Positions 6,765-14,002 of a stretch of 52,372 bases of DNA are shown here, piece by piece. The stretch's first letter is position 1. Each line of letters opens with the position of its first letter. The stretch covers positions 1 to 52,372 of the IMG/VR virus record IMGVR_UViG_3300032229_000930, one strand, 5' to 3'. Position numbers and translations under genes: made by a program. A model generated the notes under the pieces. It was not told where the DNA came from. It searched no databases and saw only the letters and a program-made list of their open reading frames with translations. The DNA comes from a virus.

Positions 6765-8660
6765 TTAGAGCAGGTCTTCTGCGCTAAAATTGGTGGTGGC
6801 ATGCGAGGCGGCAGCCATGGCGAAGTCGTCGCCCTCCCCTGACTCTTGGCCGGAGGCATCGAGCAGGCCGGAGGCATCCACTGAGCGGAGCATGCGGACT
6901 CGGGCTCGCTCCTCGGAGGTCACCGGTGCACCGGAGACCACGGAGGCGTTGTGGCGGGCATTGGCGGCCTTGCTCCTGGCCTCCTTGAGGTGGCGGGTGC
7001 GGAAGGGAGCAAGGGCCTCGGCCTCTGCCTTGGCAGCCCGTCCGCATGCCTCCTGCACGGCGGTGATATCGGCGCGATCGACGGAGGTGATGCGCGGGCA
7101 GGCGGCGACGAAGCGTCCCTTGGCATCGAAGGCCCAGATGGTGTCCGGAGCGTAGGGGTTGAGGATCGTCGAGTACCGCTCCCCATCGGAGAGGAGGCGT
7201 GCATCGTAGCGGAGCACATCACCCGAGATCGCCCCGTCGCGGGTCTCGATCATCCCCCGGCGGACCGAGCGCTCCTCACCCATGTCGGGGAGCAGGATGG
7301 AGGCGATCGCCTGGGGGCGGAGACGAGTTAGCTGACGTGCACCTGGACGGAAGATCTCATTGGGCGACTTGCGGCGCATTCCGCCTCTGCGGAGATCGGG
7401 CACATAGTGCATGTCCCAGCCTTCGAGGTCATGGTCGGTGCGGTCATTGATGCGCTGATAGATCTCGGAGGCGATCGCCTGGAACTGCTGGATCGAGAGG
7501 AGCGGCCAGCGGAGCATCTCGACACGCTCGGGGGGGAGGTAGGCGATCGCTTTGAGCAGGGCATCGTTGCTTTTGAGCAGGCCGTCGAGTTGCTCGGGGC
7601 GGTGATCGACATCCTTGCCGGTCTGGCCGGGGAGAGCGGCCATCTCGTTGTGGATGAGATTGCCGAGGGTTTCCAGAGCGGCCTTGAAGCGGAAGTTACC
7701 CTTCGCACGTCCCGCATACTGGTGGGCGGCGGCGGCGGCTCCCTCCATGCCGGAGCGTGCGACCGTGATCAGCCCACCCGATTCATCCCGGAGGAATGCC
7801 TCGAGATCCGAGCGGATCGCGGCGGTGCCATGCTCGACCACGAGTGTGGTTCCCTGGGCAGAGTATCCGAAGTTGCCCAGGACATGAGCGAGGAGGAAGC
7901 GCATGTCGGCCTCCTTGAGACCATCCATGATGCCATCCTCGCGCTCCGTGCGGACACGCATTCCCCAGGCGAACTTGTTGGCGCTGTAAAGATCGAGCGC
8001 GTGGAACTCCAGAGGACGGCCGCTCTTACGCTGATCGAGGTGGTTGACGAAGTGATCGTGCCACATGTCATCGAAGAGGTAGTGGGATCCGACCCAGAGG
8101 TTGGCACGGGTCGTGTAGACCAGCTGCCGCTCACTTGCAGCGGCGCTGCGGCCGATGCGGGCATTCTTGAGCTCGAAGCGTGTGGGGATATGGCGGGTCA
8201 GATTGCGCTCGGTCCAGCCGTAGGGGAACCCGGTCTCCGGAGAGATGGCGGTTGAGGTCGTAACGAGACCCTTGACCCAGTCACCACGGAGAGAGCGGAT
8301 CGCGGCGGCGCTGGAGCGCTGGTAGCGCTCGCAGTAATTCTTGAGCAGCTCCTTGTCGGCGGCAGAGAGAGTGGTGGAGGTATCAGCGCGGCGATTCCAG
8401 GCCGATGGACCGCAGTAGCGGCGGTCGATGAGGGCACCCCACCCCGACTTCTTGACTGCGTAGAACTTCTTGCGAATCGTCCCCTCGCTCTGGGAAATCG
8501 AGCGTGAGAGATTGGTGATGGCCGAGGAGACGCCGCGTTCCAGTTCCAGAAGTGGCTCCAAGTGGGTGCGCCAGAAGTTGAACTCCTCGCGGGCACGGGC
8601 CGGGAGCGTTGCCAGATCCGAGGGGCGTAGTTCTGGGGAGTTGAGAAGTGCGGTGGTCAT
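6765..8660 (-). CDS. MuA-like DDE transposase
   Basis: The enzyme of replicative transposition and phage integration. The 631-residue length is close to MuA (663). An N-terminal DNA-binding region with HTH-like helices (about 45-165) precedes an RNase H-like catalytic core. Candidate acidic residues are D197/D198 in 'HYLFDDMWHDHF', E276 in 'TTLVVEHGTAAI' (MuA has Asp here) and E330 in 'GNFRFKAALETL'. The C-terminal part contains the beta-barrel-like region and an Ala-rich basic tail. It is inferred to recognise the AGGTTTGGGAGA end sites. The second acidic residue being Glu is a point to check against homologues. Confidence 0.88.
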   Translation of the reverse strand: MTTALLNSPELRPSDLATLPARAREEFNFWRTHLEPLLELERGVSSAITNLSRSISQSEGTIRKKFYAVKKSGWGALIDRRYCGPSAWNRRADTSTTLSAADKELLKNYCERYQRSSAAAIRSLRGDWVKGLVTTSTAISPETGFPYGWTERNLTRHIPTRFELKNARIGRSAAASERQLVYTTRANLWVGSHYLFDDMWHDHFVNHLDQRKSGRPLEFHALDLYSANKFAWGMRVRTEREDGIMDGLKEADMRFLLAHVLGNFGYSAQGTTLVVEHGTAAIRSDLEAFLRDESGGLITVARSGMEGAAAAAHQYAGRAKGNFRFKAALETLGNLIHNEMAALPGQTGKDVDHRPEQLDGLLKSNDALLKAIAYLPPERVEMLRWPLLSIQQFQAIASEIYQRINDRTDHDLEGWDMHYVPDLRRGGMRRKSPNEIFRPGARQLTRLRPQAIASILLPDMGEERSVRRGMIETRDGAISGDVLRYDARLLSDGERYSTILNPYAPDTIWAFDAKGRFVAACPRITSVDRADITAVQEACGRAAKAEAEALAPFRTRHLKEARSKAANARHNASVVSGAPVTSEERARVRMLRSVDASGLLDASGQESGEGDDFAMAAASHATTNFSAEDLL

Positions 8661-8674
8661 GAGAGTCAGAGGGC

Positions 8675-8944
8675 TTAGAGAGTGGAGTTGGCTGGGAAGA
8701 CCGAGCTGATCGGCTTCATGGACATCGGCTCACCAGATCCTGAAATGGTTTTCCAGATGACCTCCAGAGAGGGTGGGTGATGCAGGAAGATCCCCGAGCG
8801 AAGGAGCCCGAAGGAGACGGCTGCACCATGCACATGCACCGCGCAGCCCCATACCTCGACATACTCCTTCGAGCCGTCGGGGCAGATCCCCACAGCGACC
8901 CGCTGAGCGCGGGCGATGTAGACGAGATTCTCGGGAAGCTGCAT
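8675..8944 (-). CDS. Hypothetical early protein (89 aa)
   Basis: The start at 8944 lies 5 bp after the stop of the DUF3102-like gene. The product is beta-rich ('RVAVGICPDGSKEYVEVWGC', 'VHVHGAAVSFGLLRSGIFLH') with no HTH or membrane segment. It sits directly before the transposase gene. Not recognised; an accessory to transposition control is only a guess from position. Confidence 0.55.
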   Translation of the reverse strand: MQLPENLVYIARAQRVAVGICPDGSKEYVEVWGCAVHVHGAAVSFGLLRSGIFLHHPPSLEVIWKTISGSGEPMSMKPISSVFPANSTL

Positions 8945-8949
8945 CGGGA

Positions 8950-9720
8950 TTACTTGGAGATGGCCTTCAGCTTCTTTCCTGTACGCTCAGCGCGCGGCAG
9001 GGCGATCCACTCACGCATCTCCTTGCCTAGAGTGAGGAGCAGATCGACCGCGAGACGGGCCTCCTCATCCTTGAGTGTGTGCCAGTCGGCATGCTCCTTG
9101 TGGGAGAGGAGAGTCGTCAGCGTGCGGAGCACCTCCTGGCGGCGCATCTCCTCGGCCTCCTCGGGAGACTTGTTGAGCACCCCAGCGAGGGGTGAATCTG
9201 AGGGAACTCGTTGATTTCCTCCGACCGGCTTCGGAGGGGAGAAGCGGTCGAGCCAGCTGCGCTGCGAGGTGCCGTTGACGAACTCCCAGAGCTCGCTCTG
9301 CTTCTGCTGCAGCTTCTCCGGGAGCTTGGAGAACTCAGTGGTGGCTAGCTCGATGAAGGAGACCTTGGCGGGAAGCTGGAAATCTCGTGCAACTGCCTCA
9401 GCGACATGGAGAAAGCGGTAGGCTGTGGCGCGTTTGATCTCTGGGGCGTTCTGCTCAAGCCAGCCATCGATTCCACCGTCCTTTGATGGGCCACGTTTAA
9501 TTTGTCCACGCGTGGACAAATTCGACCTTAGCCCCATCATCATCGCTCCGAAGCGAAGGACTTCGGTCATGCCGCCGACTGCCTTGCGGTACTGATCGGT
9601 AAGCTGAGCTCCCATCTGTTCATCGGTAAAGGTTCCCGGTGCGACGAGTGTGGATGCCGAGGTAGGCTTGTCGCTTAGTGCGCCGCCGGGAGCGGCTAAA
9701 GTGGTGGAGGTGTTTTTCAT
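8950..9720 (-). CDS. DUF3102-like early protein
   Basis: 256 residues, mostly helical. The central segment 'GWLEQNAPEIKRATAYRFLH' (about 85-105) followed by 'VAEAVARDF' matches the pattern of DUF3102-type phage proteins, in which a Trp-Leu-helix and a 'R.A..YRF...A' helix form an HTH-like unit. An A/C-rich leader (cacaccccgaacc) precedes the ATG without a Shine-Dalgarno sequence. It occupies the place before the transposase where Mu-like phages carry regulators. The coding sequence contains a perfect 24-bp palindrome at 9499-9522. Confidence 0.6.
   Translation of the reverse strand: MKNTSTTLAAPGGALSDKPTSASTLVAPGTFTDEQMGAQLTDQYRKAVGGMTEVLRFGAMMMGLRSNLSTRGQIKRGPSKDGGIDGWLEQNAPEIKRATAYRFLHVAEAVARDFQLPAKVSFIELATTEFSKLPEKLQQKQSELWEFVNGTSQRSWLDRFSPPKPVGGNQRVPSDSPLAGVLNKSPEEAEEMRRQEVLRTLTTLLSHKEHADWHTLKDEEARLAVDLLLTLGKEMREWIALPRAERTGKKLKAISK
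9499..9522. repeat. Perfect 24-bp palindrome inside a coding region
   Basis: The sequence AATTTGTCCACG is followed immediately by its exact reverse complement, with no spacer. It lies within the DUF3102-like gene and encodes 'NLSTRGQI' on the minus strand. A dyad this long is unlikely by chance in about 50 kb and could be a binding site for a dimeric protein. Confidence 0.8.
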
Positions 9721-9738
9721 GGTTCGGGGTGTGGTGGG

Positions 9739-9840
9739 TTAGGACTGCTGAGACAGGGGGATCGGGAGGACTTGATTCAGCCACGTGATGGCGTCGTCGG
9801 ACTCGGGTTGCTGGTCTTTGTTGTCTTCTTTGTGGTCCAT
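9739..9840 (-). CDS. Small acidic peptide ORF (33 aa)
   Basis: An ATG at 9840 opens 33 codons beginning 'MDHKEDNKDQQPESDDAITW', ending 18 bp before the DUF3102-like start. Its leader is the same 14-mer found before the MuB-like gene, which supports translation. It overlaps the low-complexity tail of the gene at 9777-10034 in another frame, so one of the two tails may not be real. Function unknown. Confidence 0.4.
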   Translation of the reverse strand: MDHKEDNKDQQPESDDAITWLNQVLPIPLSQQS

Positions 9841-10034
9841 GCGTTCGGGGTGTTAGGTTGGGGTTTTTGTTTGGGTGAGGTGCGGCGGTTGAGGAGAGCC
9901 TCGATCTCGGAGCGCTTGGCTTCGATGGCATCGAACTCCGCGTCTGTTAGCAGTCCGTGGCGTGCGGCCATTCCGTCGTAGATTGCGTCGATCTCCTTAA
10001 AGAGTTTTCCGATGAGATTTTGTTTATGACTCAT
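9777..10034 (-). CDS. Hypothetical early protein with coiled-coil core (85 aa)
   Basis: From ATG 10034 (ATGA overlap with the upstream membrane gene) the first 50 residues form amphipathic helices ('LIGKLFKEIDAIYDGMAARH', 'DAEFDAIEAKRSEIEALLNR'). The final 30 residues are Thr/Pro/Lys-rich and overlap the small gene at 9739-9840. No known domain. Confidence 0.5.
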   Translation of the reverse strand: MSHKQNLIGKLFKEIDAIYDGMAARHGLLTDAEFDAIEAKRSEIEALLNRRTSPKQKPQPNTPNAWTTKKTTKTSNPSPTTPSRG

Positions 10035-10171
10035 GAGTTCATGAGGTAGGCGATGCGTGCCGCGAGGATCGCGAGCAGGGCAGTAAGGATGAGGCCGAGG
10101 AAGAAGAGCTGCCGGAGTTGTTTCCTGCGGTTCCAGTCGAGGATGACGTCGGATGGGGTATGGGTATTCAT
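10031..10171 (-). CDS. Single-pass small membrane protein (46 aa)
   Basis: ATG 10171 to TGA 10031, overlapping the next ATG. A basic N-terminal part with 'DWNRRKQLRQL' is followed by one transmembrane helix ('FFLGLILTALLAILAARIAY'). It lies between the HTH gene and a helical protein in the early operon. Function unknown. Confidence 0.55.
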   Translation of the reverse strand: MNTHTPSDVILDWNRRKQLRQLFFLGLILTALLAILAARIAYLMNS

Positions 10172-10176
10172 GGGGG

Positions 10177-10437
10177 TTAGATGGTTTTTTTGTTGAGGAA
10201 GGCGATGAGCTCCGCGCGTGGGACCCGGTACATGGTCTTGGAGGCATTGGGGGAGCGGAGGTCGGTGGCCTTGAGCGCTCCCGAGTCGATGAGGTTGATC
10301 CAGTGCTGCATGGATGTTTTGAACCACATGGAGAGCCAAGGAATGGTGAAGCTCTCCATCCCGGCAGGGAGATGGTGCTGGAAGTCGAATTCCGGTGCGG
10401 TCGCGGCGTTGGTCTTCATTGCGAGCTTCACGGTCAT
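10177..10437 (-). CDS. Excisionase/MerR-type small HTH protein
   Basis: 86 residues. The segment 'IPWLSMWFKTSMQHWINLID' followed by 'SGALKATDLRSPNASKTMYR' and 'VPRAELIAFLNKK' has the HTH_17 (excisionase/MerR winged-helix) pattern: an HTH, a wing carrying a DNA-contacting Arg/Tyr pair, and a terminal helix. The start could also be the second ATG (MKTNAATAP, 10419). It follows the RHH gene by 3 bp, so it may serve as a transposition or lysogeny regulator. Confidence 0.65.
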   Translation of the reverse strand: MTVKLAMKTNAATAPEFDFQHHLPAGMESFTIPWLSMWFKTSMQHWINLIDSGALKATDLRSPNASKTMYRVPRAELIAFLNKKTI

Positions 10438-10440
10438 TCG

Positions 10441-10641
10441 TCAGGCAGCGGATGTTGCTCCCAGTCCGGAGCGTTCAAGTTTTTCGCGGCAAGCGGCCCG
10501 GAGGAACTTGGAGCGGTCCAGATCCATTGTCCGGACGGCGAGGTCAATCTGAACCACGAGATCCTTGGGTATCCATGTGGCGACAAACTCCGAGTCCTCC
10601 CTGCGTACTGCTCCGCGCTTCATTGGCTTCCGTTCTTTCAT
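10441..10641 (-). CDS. Ribbon-helix-helix regulator, leftward
   Basis: 66 residues: a basic N-terminus, then a strand 'FVATWIPKDLVVQIDLAV' and helix 'DLDRSKFLRAACREKLERSG', the classic CopG/Arc ribbon-helix-helix layout. It is the first gene of the leftward early operon and diverges from another RHH gene at 10720. Paired operators lie between them, which suggests a c/cro-like lysogeny switch built from two RHH proteins. Confidence 0.75.
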   Translation of the reverse strand: MKERKPMKRGAVRREDSEFVATWIPKDLVVQIDLAVRTMDLDRSKFLRAACREKLERSGLGATSAA

Positions 10642-10719
10642 ATCTCAAGTAAACTGAGTTTAACCGAGATAGTCAAATAAAAATATGGGTTTTTTTGTGG
10701 ATGGGGTTAAACTGAGTCT
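10642..10719. promoter_or_regulatory. Divergent early/late control region with paired operators
   Basis: TAAACTGAGTTTA at 10650-10662 is palindromic except for its centre, and is flanked by the longer inverted arms atctc (10642-10646) and gagat (10666-10670). TAAACTGAGTC recurs at 10708-10718, directly before the ATG at 10720. The two sites are 58 bp apart and suit binding by RHH dimers. A+T-rich stretches between them (10673-10697) are suitable for overlapping promoters, though I cannot assign exact -35/-10 boxes. Confidence 0.65.
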
Positions 10720-11010
10720 ATGAGAGATCGGAAAGGCCAAGTCCTCGTGGGCTTCAAGTGCGATCCAGGATTACAGCTTGAGATTTCAAAAGCCTCGGGA
10801 GGCATTCCTGTGTCTCAGTTTCTGCGCGAGGCAATCGTCGAAAAGTTACACTCGATGGGCTTTAGTATTGATCCCACGCTGGCAAAAGCTCCCTCCCGTG
10901 CTGGGGTAGGGGGGCCAAAACCTAGGCCGAAAAAGTTAAAAAAGAAGAAATCTGCATTGGTCAAAAAACCGGAATTGTCAGACACTAGTCATATAACAGA
11001 ACCAGAATGA
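10720..11010 (+). CDS. Ribbon-helix-helix regulator with basic tail, rightward
   Basis: 96 residues. The first 45 form an RHH unit ('VLVGFKCDPGLQLEISKASG', 'IPVSQFLREAIVEKLHSMG'); the tail is lysine-rich ('PKKLKKKKSALVKK'), which may add nonspecific DNA affinity. An operator-like repeat abuts its ATG, so autoregulation or cross-regulation with the divergent RHH gene is likely. The stop overlaps the ATG of the next gene. Confidence 0.72.
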   Translation: MRDRKGQVLVGFKCDPGLQLEISKASGGIPVSQFLREAIVEKLHSMGFSIDPTLAKAPSRAGVGGPKPRPKKLKKKKSALVKKPELSDTSHITEPE

Positions 11011-11717
11011 AAACCCTCATCACATTAATAGTTCTTTCATGGGCGTGCATCCAAAGTGCAGAAGCTCAGACGCCATCCCCAAGCATACAGATTCCTTCAA
11101 CTCTCAGCGTGGGTTCTCATGACTATAACGGCTGCATCTACAAGAAGCATGATACAGTCTATCTTTACTTCTCGCACGATGCAGGGGCAGGCAGGGTAGA
11201 GATTGCCAAGCTCCCGCCAGACATACAGAAAGGTCTTGGTTTTGATTCTGCAAAAGCTGATGAGCAGAAATCGCAGGATAGGAGCGCTGTTCTCATGCAA
11301 GTGAAATACTTGAAAGAAATTGATGCCCTAAAAAAAACTGAGATCACCTTAGAAGGTGAATACTTTTACTACCCTGAAAAACCGGAGATTGCAGGTGCCT
11401 GGATAAGGCCAAATCATGTGACACTAAGAGATGATGCGATTGTTAGCTCATCCGTAATGTTAAAAGGAGTCAGGTGCCGTTTCCGTACTTCAATACCACG
11501 AGTTTTTGTTGCTGGCATTAAGGATGCCTCAGAGGGTGAAGCATTCGAACAGTTGATCTATCCGACAGGAAGAACTGTAAGTAGGAACGATGTTCCATAC
11601 CGTCTCTTTGCAGCAACTCCTGAACTTGCTCTTTCCCTGATCAATGAAGGCAAGCTGGATGTTGCACAGGTTATTTCAGCCTGCAAAAGCACTCTTGTCC
11701 GCTCTGAGGATCTTTAA
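11007..11717 (+). CDS. Secreted protein of unknown function (moron)
   Basis: 236 residues with a clear Sec signal peptide ('MKTLITLIVLSWACIQSAEA', cleavage likely after SAEA). A following segment with 'GCIYKKHDTVYLYFSHDAGA' and 'AKLPPDIQKGLGFD' resembles a short beta domain I associate with secreted Verrucomicrobiota proteins. The rest is not recognised. It is A+T-rich compared with the late genes, is coupled to the RHH regulator by ATGA, and is probably expressed from the lysogen as an accessory gene. The function, for instance surface modification, is unknown. Confidence 0.6.
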   Translation: MKTLITLIVLSWACIQSAEAQTPSPSIQIPSTLSVGSHDYNGCIYKKHDTVYLYFSHDAGAGRVEIAKLPPDIQKGLGFDSAKADEQKSQDRSAVLMQVKYLKEIDALKKTEITLEGEYFYYPEKPEIAGAWIRPNHVTLRDDAIVSSSVMLKGVRCRFRTSIPRVFVAGIKDASEGEAFEQLIYPTGRTVSRNDVPYRLFAATPELALSLINEGKLDVAQVISACKSTLVRSEDL

Positions 11718-11968
11718 TTTTAGATCCCCACCAGGCTGCCAGTGCACCCCCCTGGTTCCAACGCGTCTTTTCCCTTATAGTTCCCACGGTTTCAAGGGTG
11801 CCCTAACCCCTTTTTGAGAAGCACGGTAATGCTTCTCTCGTGATAAACGAGTCCCCGAATTCCACAAGCACGAACCGCGCTAGCGGGGGATTCCTTTTGT
11901 CTGCCGGTCGTCCCCGACCAGGCATCATCGGCTCTGCTGAGCCTCAGACTGCGCGCCCTGCGGCGCGC
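11718..11968 (+). promoter_or_regulatory. Structured leader before the late operon
   Basis: A 251-bp stretch with several hairpins: gagaagca/tgcttctc (11816-11837, 8-bp stem, 6-nt loop), a bulged tgcc-ggtcg stem (11902-11923), and gcgcgcc/ggcgcgc (11951-11968), which ends directly at the ATG of the next gene. It may hold the late promoter and its transcript leader. A GTG-started frame (11840) runs through it in frame with the downstream gene. No Shine-Dalgarno sequence is evident before 11969. Confidence 0.4.
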
Positions 11969-12592
11969 ATGACTAAGCTGCGCACCCTGCGCACCTTTTG
12001 CCAGCGTCGCGTTCACAATGCGTTCGGGGGAACTCATGCGGCGCTGGCTCTTTTTGTTGGCGCATCCCTCCGCGTCCTGGCGGTGGCCGGACTTGTCATC
12101 ACGGCCACCGCCGCCCTCTTGCTCACCGGATGTGCCCATCCGGTTCCGATGGGCTACACCACCCCATCGGTGGCACCCGTTGCTACTGCGCTCTCGACGA
12201 CTCGCGGTGAGATCGAGCGGACGCGAGTAGCCATTGCCAAGGCAAGCGCCCGCGCAGCACGTCTTGCGATCTCTGCCCCAGAGCGTGAGGAGTTGCAGTC
12301 CTACATCGCGCAGGCTGCCGCCTCAGTGCAGGCCGCTGACAATGCCGCTTCGCTCACGCTGACGAACCTCGGGACCTTCAACGCAAGCGTCACCAACCAG
12401 ACGGCTGTGCTCAATAAGACCAGCGCACGTCTCGACTACATCGAGCCGAAGTATCAGCACTCGGTGGCTCTGATCTGGAAGTGGCGGCTGATCGCCTTCT
12501 CAGTCATCGGGGCGATCGTCGCCTTCCTCATCATCAAGTACGGCAGCCGCCTGCTCGCTACTGCCGCAGCCCTCGCCGCCCGAGTCCCATGA
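11969..12592 (+). CDS. Lipoprotein with C-terminal membrane helix (lysis-type)
   Basis: The frame contains a lipobox 'AALLLTGC' with a preceding hydrophobic stretch, a helical middle ('IERTRVAIAKASARAARLAI', 'TSARLDYIEPKYQ') and a C-terminal transmembrane segment ('LIAFSVIGAIVAFLIIKYG'). The start is uncertain: GTG 11840, ATG 11969 or a GTG near 12083 that gives a short lipoprotein signal. A lipoprotein with a coiled-coil next to holin-like and cell-wall genes recalls spanin-type lysis proteins, but the topology differs from Rz1. The stop overlaps an ATG at 12589. Confidence 0.55.
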   Translation: MTKLRTLRTFCQRRVHNAFGGTHAALALFVGASLRVLAVAGLVITATAALLLTGCAHPVPMGYTTPSVAPVATALSTTRGEIERTRVAIAKASARAARLAISAPEREELQSYIAQAAASVQAADNAASLTLTNLGTFNASVTNQTAVLNKTSARLDYIEPKYQHSVALIWKWRLIAFSVIGAIVAFLIIKYGSRLLATAAALAARVP

Positions 12593-12636
12593 AGATCGTT
12601 GAGGCTCTCCTTTCCCATTAAATCCTTGTCAGCCTC

Positions 12637-12933
12637 GTGCTCTGGACAGTGCTGGCTTTCTGCTGGGGCATATTGCTTGCGGCGTGGAGATATGTGCCAC
12701 GAGCCGCGACGTTCGTTCGTCGTTCTATGGATGCATCCGATACCGCCTCGTCAATGCGTCTTGGGTTTTTGCAGACAATCAGCTGCTGCAGCATCTCGGC
12801 CCTGATCGGAGTCTGCCTGGAGTTTGACTGCACGGCTTTCTGGTCATGTCTCGGAGGCACCTTTGCCGCCGCCTTTGCTGCGAAGGGGTGGCAGCGTGAA
12901 ATCGAACTCTCCAACGAGGCACCCTCCGCATGA
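12637..12933 (+). CDS. Holin-like membrane protein, upstream part interrupted by stop
   Basis: The open frame from GTG 12637 encodes about 98 residues with three hydrophobic segments ('VLWTVLAFCWGILLAAW', 'LQTISCCSISALIGVCL', 'FWSCLGGTFAAAFAA'). Position beside the lipoprotein and the cell-wall protein suggests a holin. In the same frame an ATG at 12589, overlapping the previous TGA, gives 'MKIVEALLSH' and then an in-frame TAA at 12619-12621. The reading frame continues hydrophobic after the TAA, so the gene may once have started at 12589 and been cut by a nonsense mutation. The stop overlaps the next ATG. Confidence 0.55.
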   Translation: MLWTVLAFCWGILLAAWRYVPRAATFVRRSMDASDTASSMRLGFLQTISCCSISALIGVCLEFDCTAFWSCLGGTFAAAFAAKGWQREIELSNEAPSA

Positions 12934-13388
12934 AGATTCTGACAGGCACACGCTATCCATGGACGGTGGAGGTGATCGACGAGGATCTCGTCGTGCGCGG
13001 GCAGGAAGCCACGTGGTTCGGCGGATCTGATGACCCGGAGGACAACGGGGAGACTGCCAGCGGTATCTCCACCAGGGCCAATACCTCCTTCCTCGGCTGC
13101 GCTCTCCCGATGGATCTCAATAGGAAGACCAATAACCCCTGCGCCGGATCCCCGCTTCCAAAGCTCCCCTGGTACACCCCGGTCGTCGTCACCAATTTGC
13201 AGAATGGGAAGACGCTCACCGTGAAGCTCATCGACCTCGGCCCCTCGGCACCACCTCGTGCCACGGCGGCGATCGATCTGACGCAGGCGGCATTCAGGGC
13301 GCTCGGTGGGAAACTCATTCAAGGCCGGCTCAAGGTCGACTTCCGCATTCCTGGAGGTTCCAAGCTCATCACCAGGAGGGTTGCATGA
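12930..13388 (+). CDS. RlpA-like double-psi beta-barrel protein (lysis module)
   Basis: 152 residues. 'EATWFGGSDDPEDNGETASG' at about 26-45 and 'VVVTNLQNGKTLTVKLIDLG' followed by 'AIDLTQAAFRALGG' match the double-psi beta-barrel of RlpA-type proteins, where the Asp of the 'D.GP' element is catalytic in lytic transglycosylases (here 'DLGPSAPP'). It has no signal peptide, as expected for a phage enzyme released through a holin. Likely a peptidoglycan-active protein of the lysis cassette. Other phage DPBB proteins are structural, so this remains an inference. Confidence 0.65.
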   Translation: MKILTGTRYPWTVEVIDEDLVVRGQEATWFGGSDDPEDNGETASGISTRANTSFLGCALPMDLNRKTNNPCAGSPLPKLPWYTPVVVTNLQNGKTLTVKLIDLGPSAPPRATAAIDLTQAAFRALGGKLIQGRLKVDFRIPGGSKLITRRVA

Positions 13389-13768
13389 TCATGGCTACTG
13401 GAATCAGCGACGCTGACTTGCTCTGGCAGATCGTGAAGATCGCCATCCCGCTCGTAGGATTTGCCATCGTGCTCTGGAAGTTGGGCCGTGTGGAGACACG
13501 GAATGTCGGTCCTCAGCCATTTATCACCAAGAAGGCGGTCGAGTATGCCCTCCATGAGGACCTTCTCCGGCATACCGAGGCCAATGAGCTCCACCACCAG
13601 CGACTTGAGGAACGCCTCGCAGCATTGGAGCGCCGCCGCGAGGCCGATAAGGAAGCCATCATCTCGGCCGGGGAAGAGCGCTCACGTGGCATCCACAAGC
13701 GCATCGACATGCTCGTCTCGGCCGTCGGCCAACTCACCGGCGAAGTGAAGCACCTTTCTAGCAAATGA
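13385..13768 (+). CDS. Membrane-anchored coiled-coil protein (DUF2730-like)
   Basis: 127 residues: an N-terminal transmembrane helix ('IVKIAIPLVGFAIVLWKLG'), then a long charged coiled coil ('HHQRLEERLAALERRREADK', 'RSRGIHKRIDMLVSAVGQLT'). This layout is that of DUF2730 proteins, which lie before the terminase genes in Mu-like phages. It is linked by ATGA overlaps to both neighbours. It may take part in lysis or in DNA packaging control; no function has been fixed for the family as far as I know. Confidence 0.65.
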   Translation: MIMATGISDADLLWQIVKIAIPLVGFAIVLWKLGRVETRNVGPQPFITKKAVEYALHEDLLRHTEANELHHQRLEERLAALERRREADKEAIISAGEERSRGIHKRIDMLVSAVGQLTGEVKHLSSK

Positions 13769-13998
13769 TCACCACCGCGATTTTACAAACCCTCTTCAAC
13801 TGCTCCGGCAGCCCCCTGGCAGAATCCGTCCTGCTCACAGAAGTACGCTTAAGCCTCGGCAAGTGCGGTGAGCGCGAGTTCCAGTCGGCACTCGCCCGTC
13901 TGCGACTCGACAACTGGGCAGTGTCCAAGAGCGATGAACTCACCGGAGACACCCTCTGGAGCATCACCAAAAAGGGCGCTGCCCGCATGAACCCCTGA
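13765..13998 (+). CDS. Small winged-helix-like protein (77 aa)
   Basis: A short protein with 'LTEVRLSLGKCGEREFQSAL' and 'ARLRLDNWAVSKSDELTGDT' followed by a beta wing 'LWSITKKGAARM', consistent with a mini winged helix. The ATG overlaps the upstream stop. It stands directly before the small terminase, and may take part in packaging-site recognition, but that is inferred from position only. Confidence 0.6.
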   Translation: MITTAILQTLFNCSGSPLAESVLLTEVRLSLGKCGEREFQSALARLRLDNWAVSKSDELTGDTLWSITKKGAARMNP

Positions 13999-14002
13999 AT
14001 GA

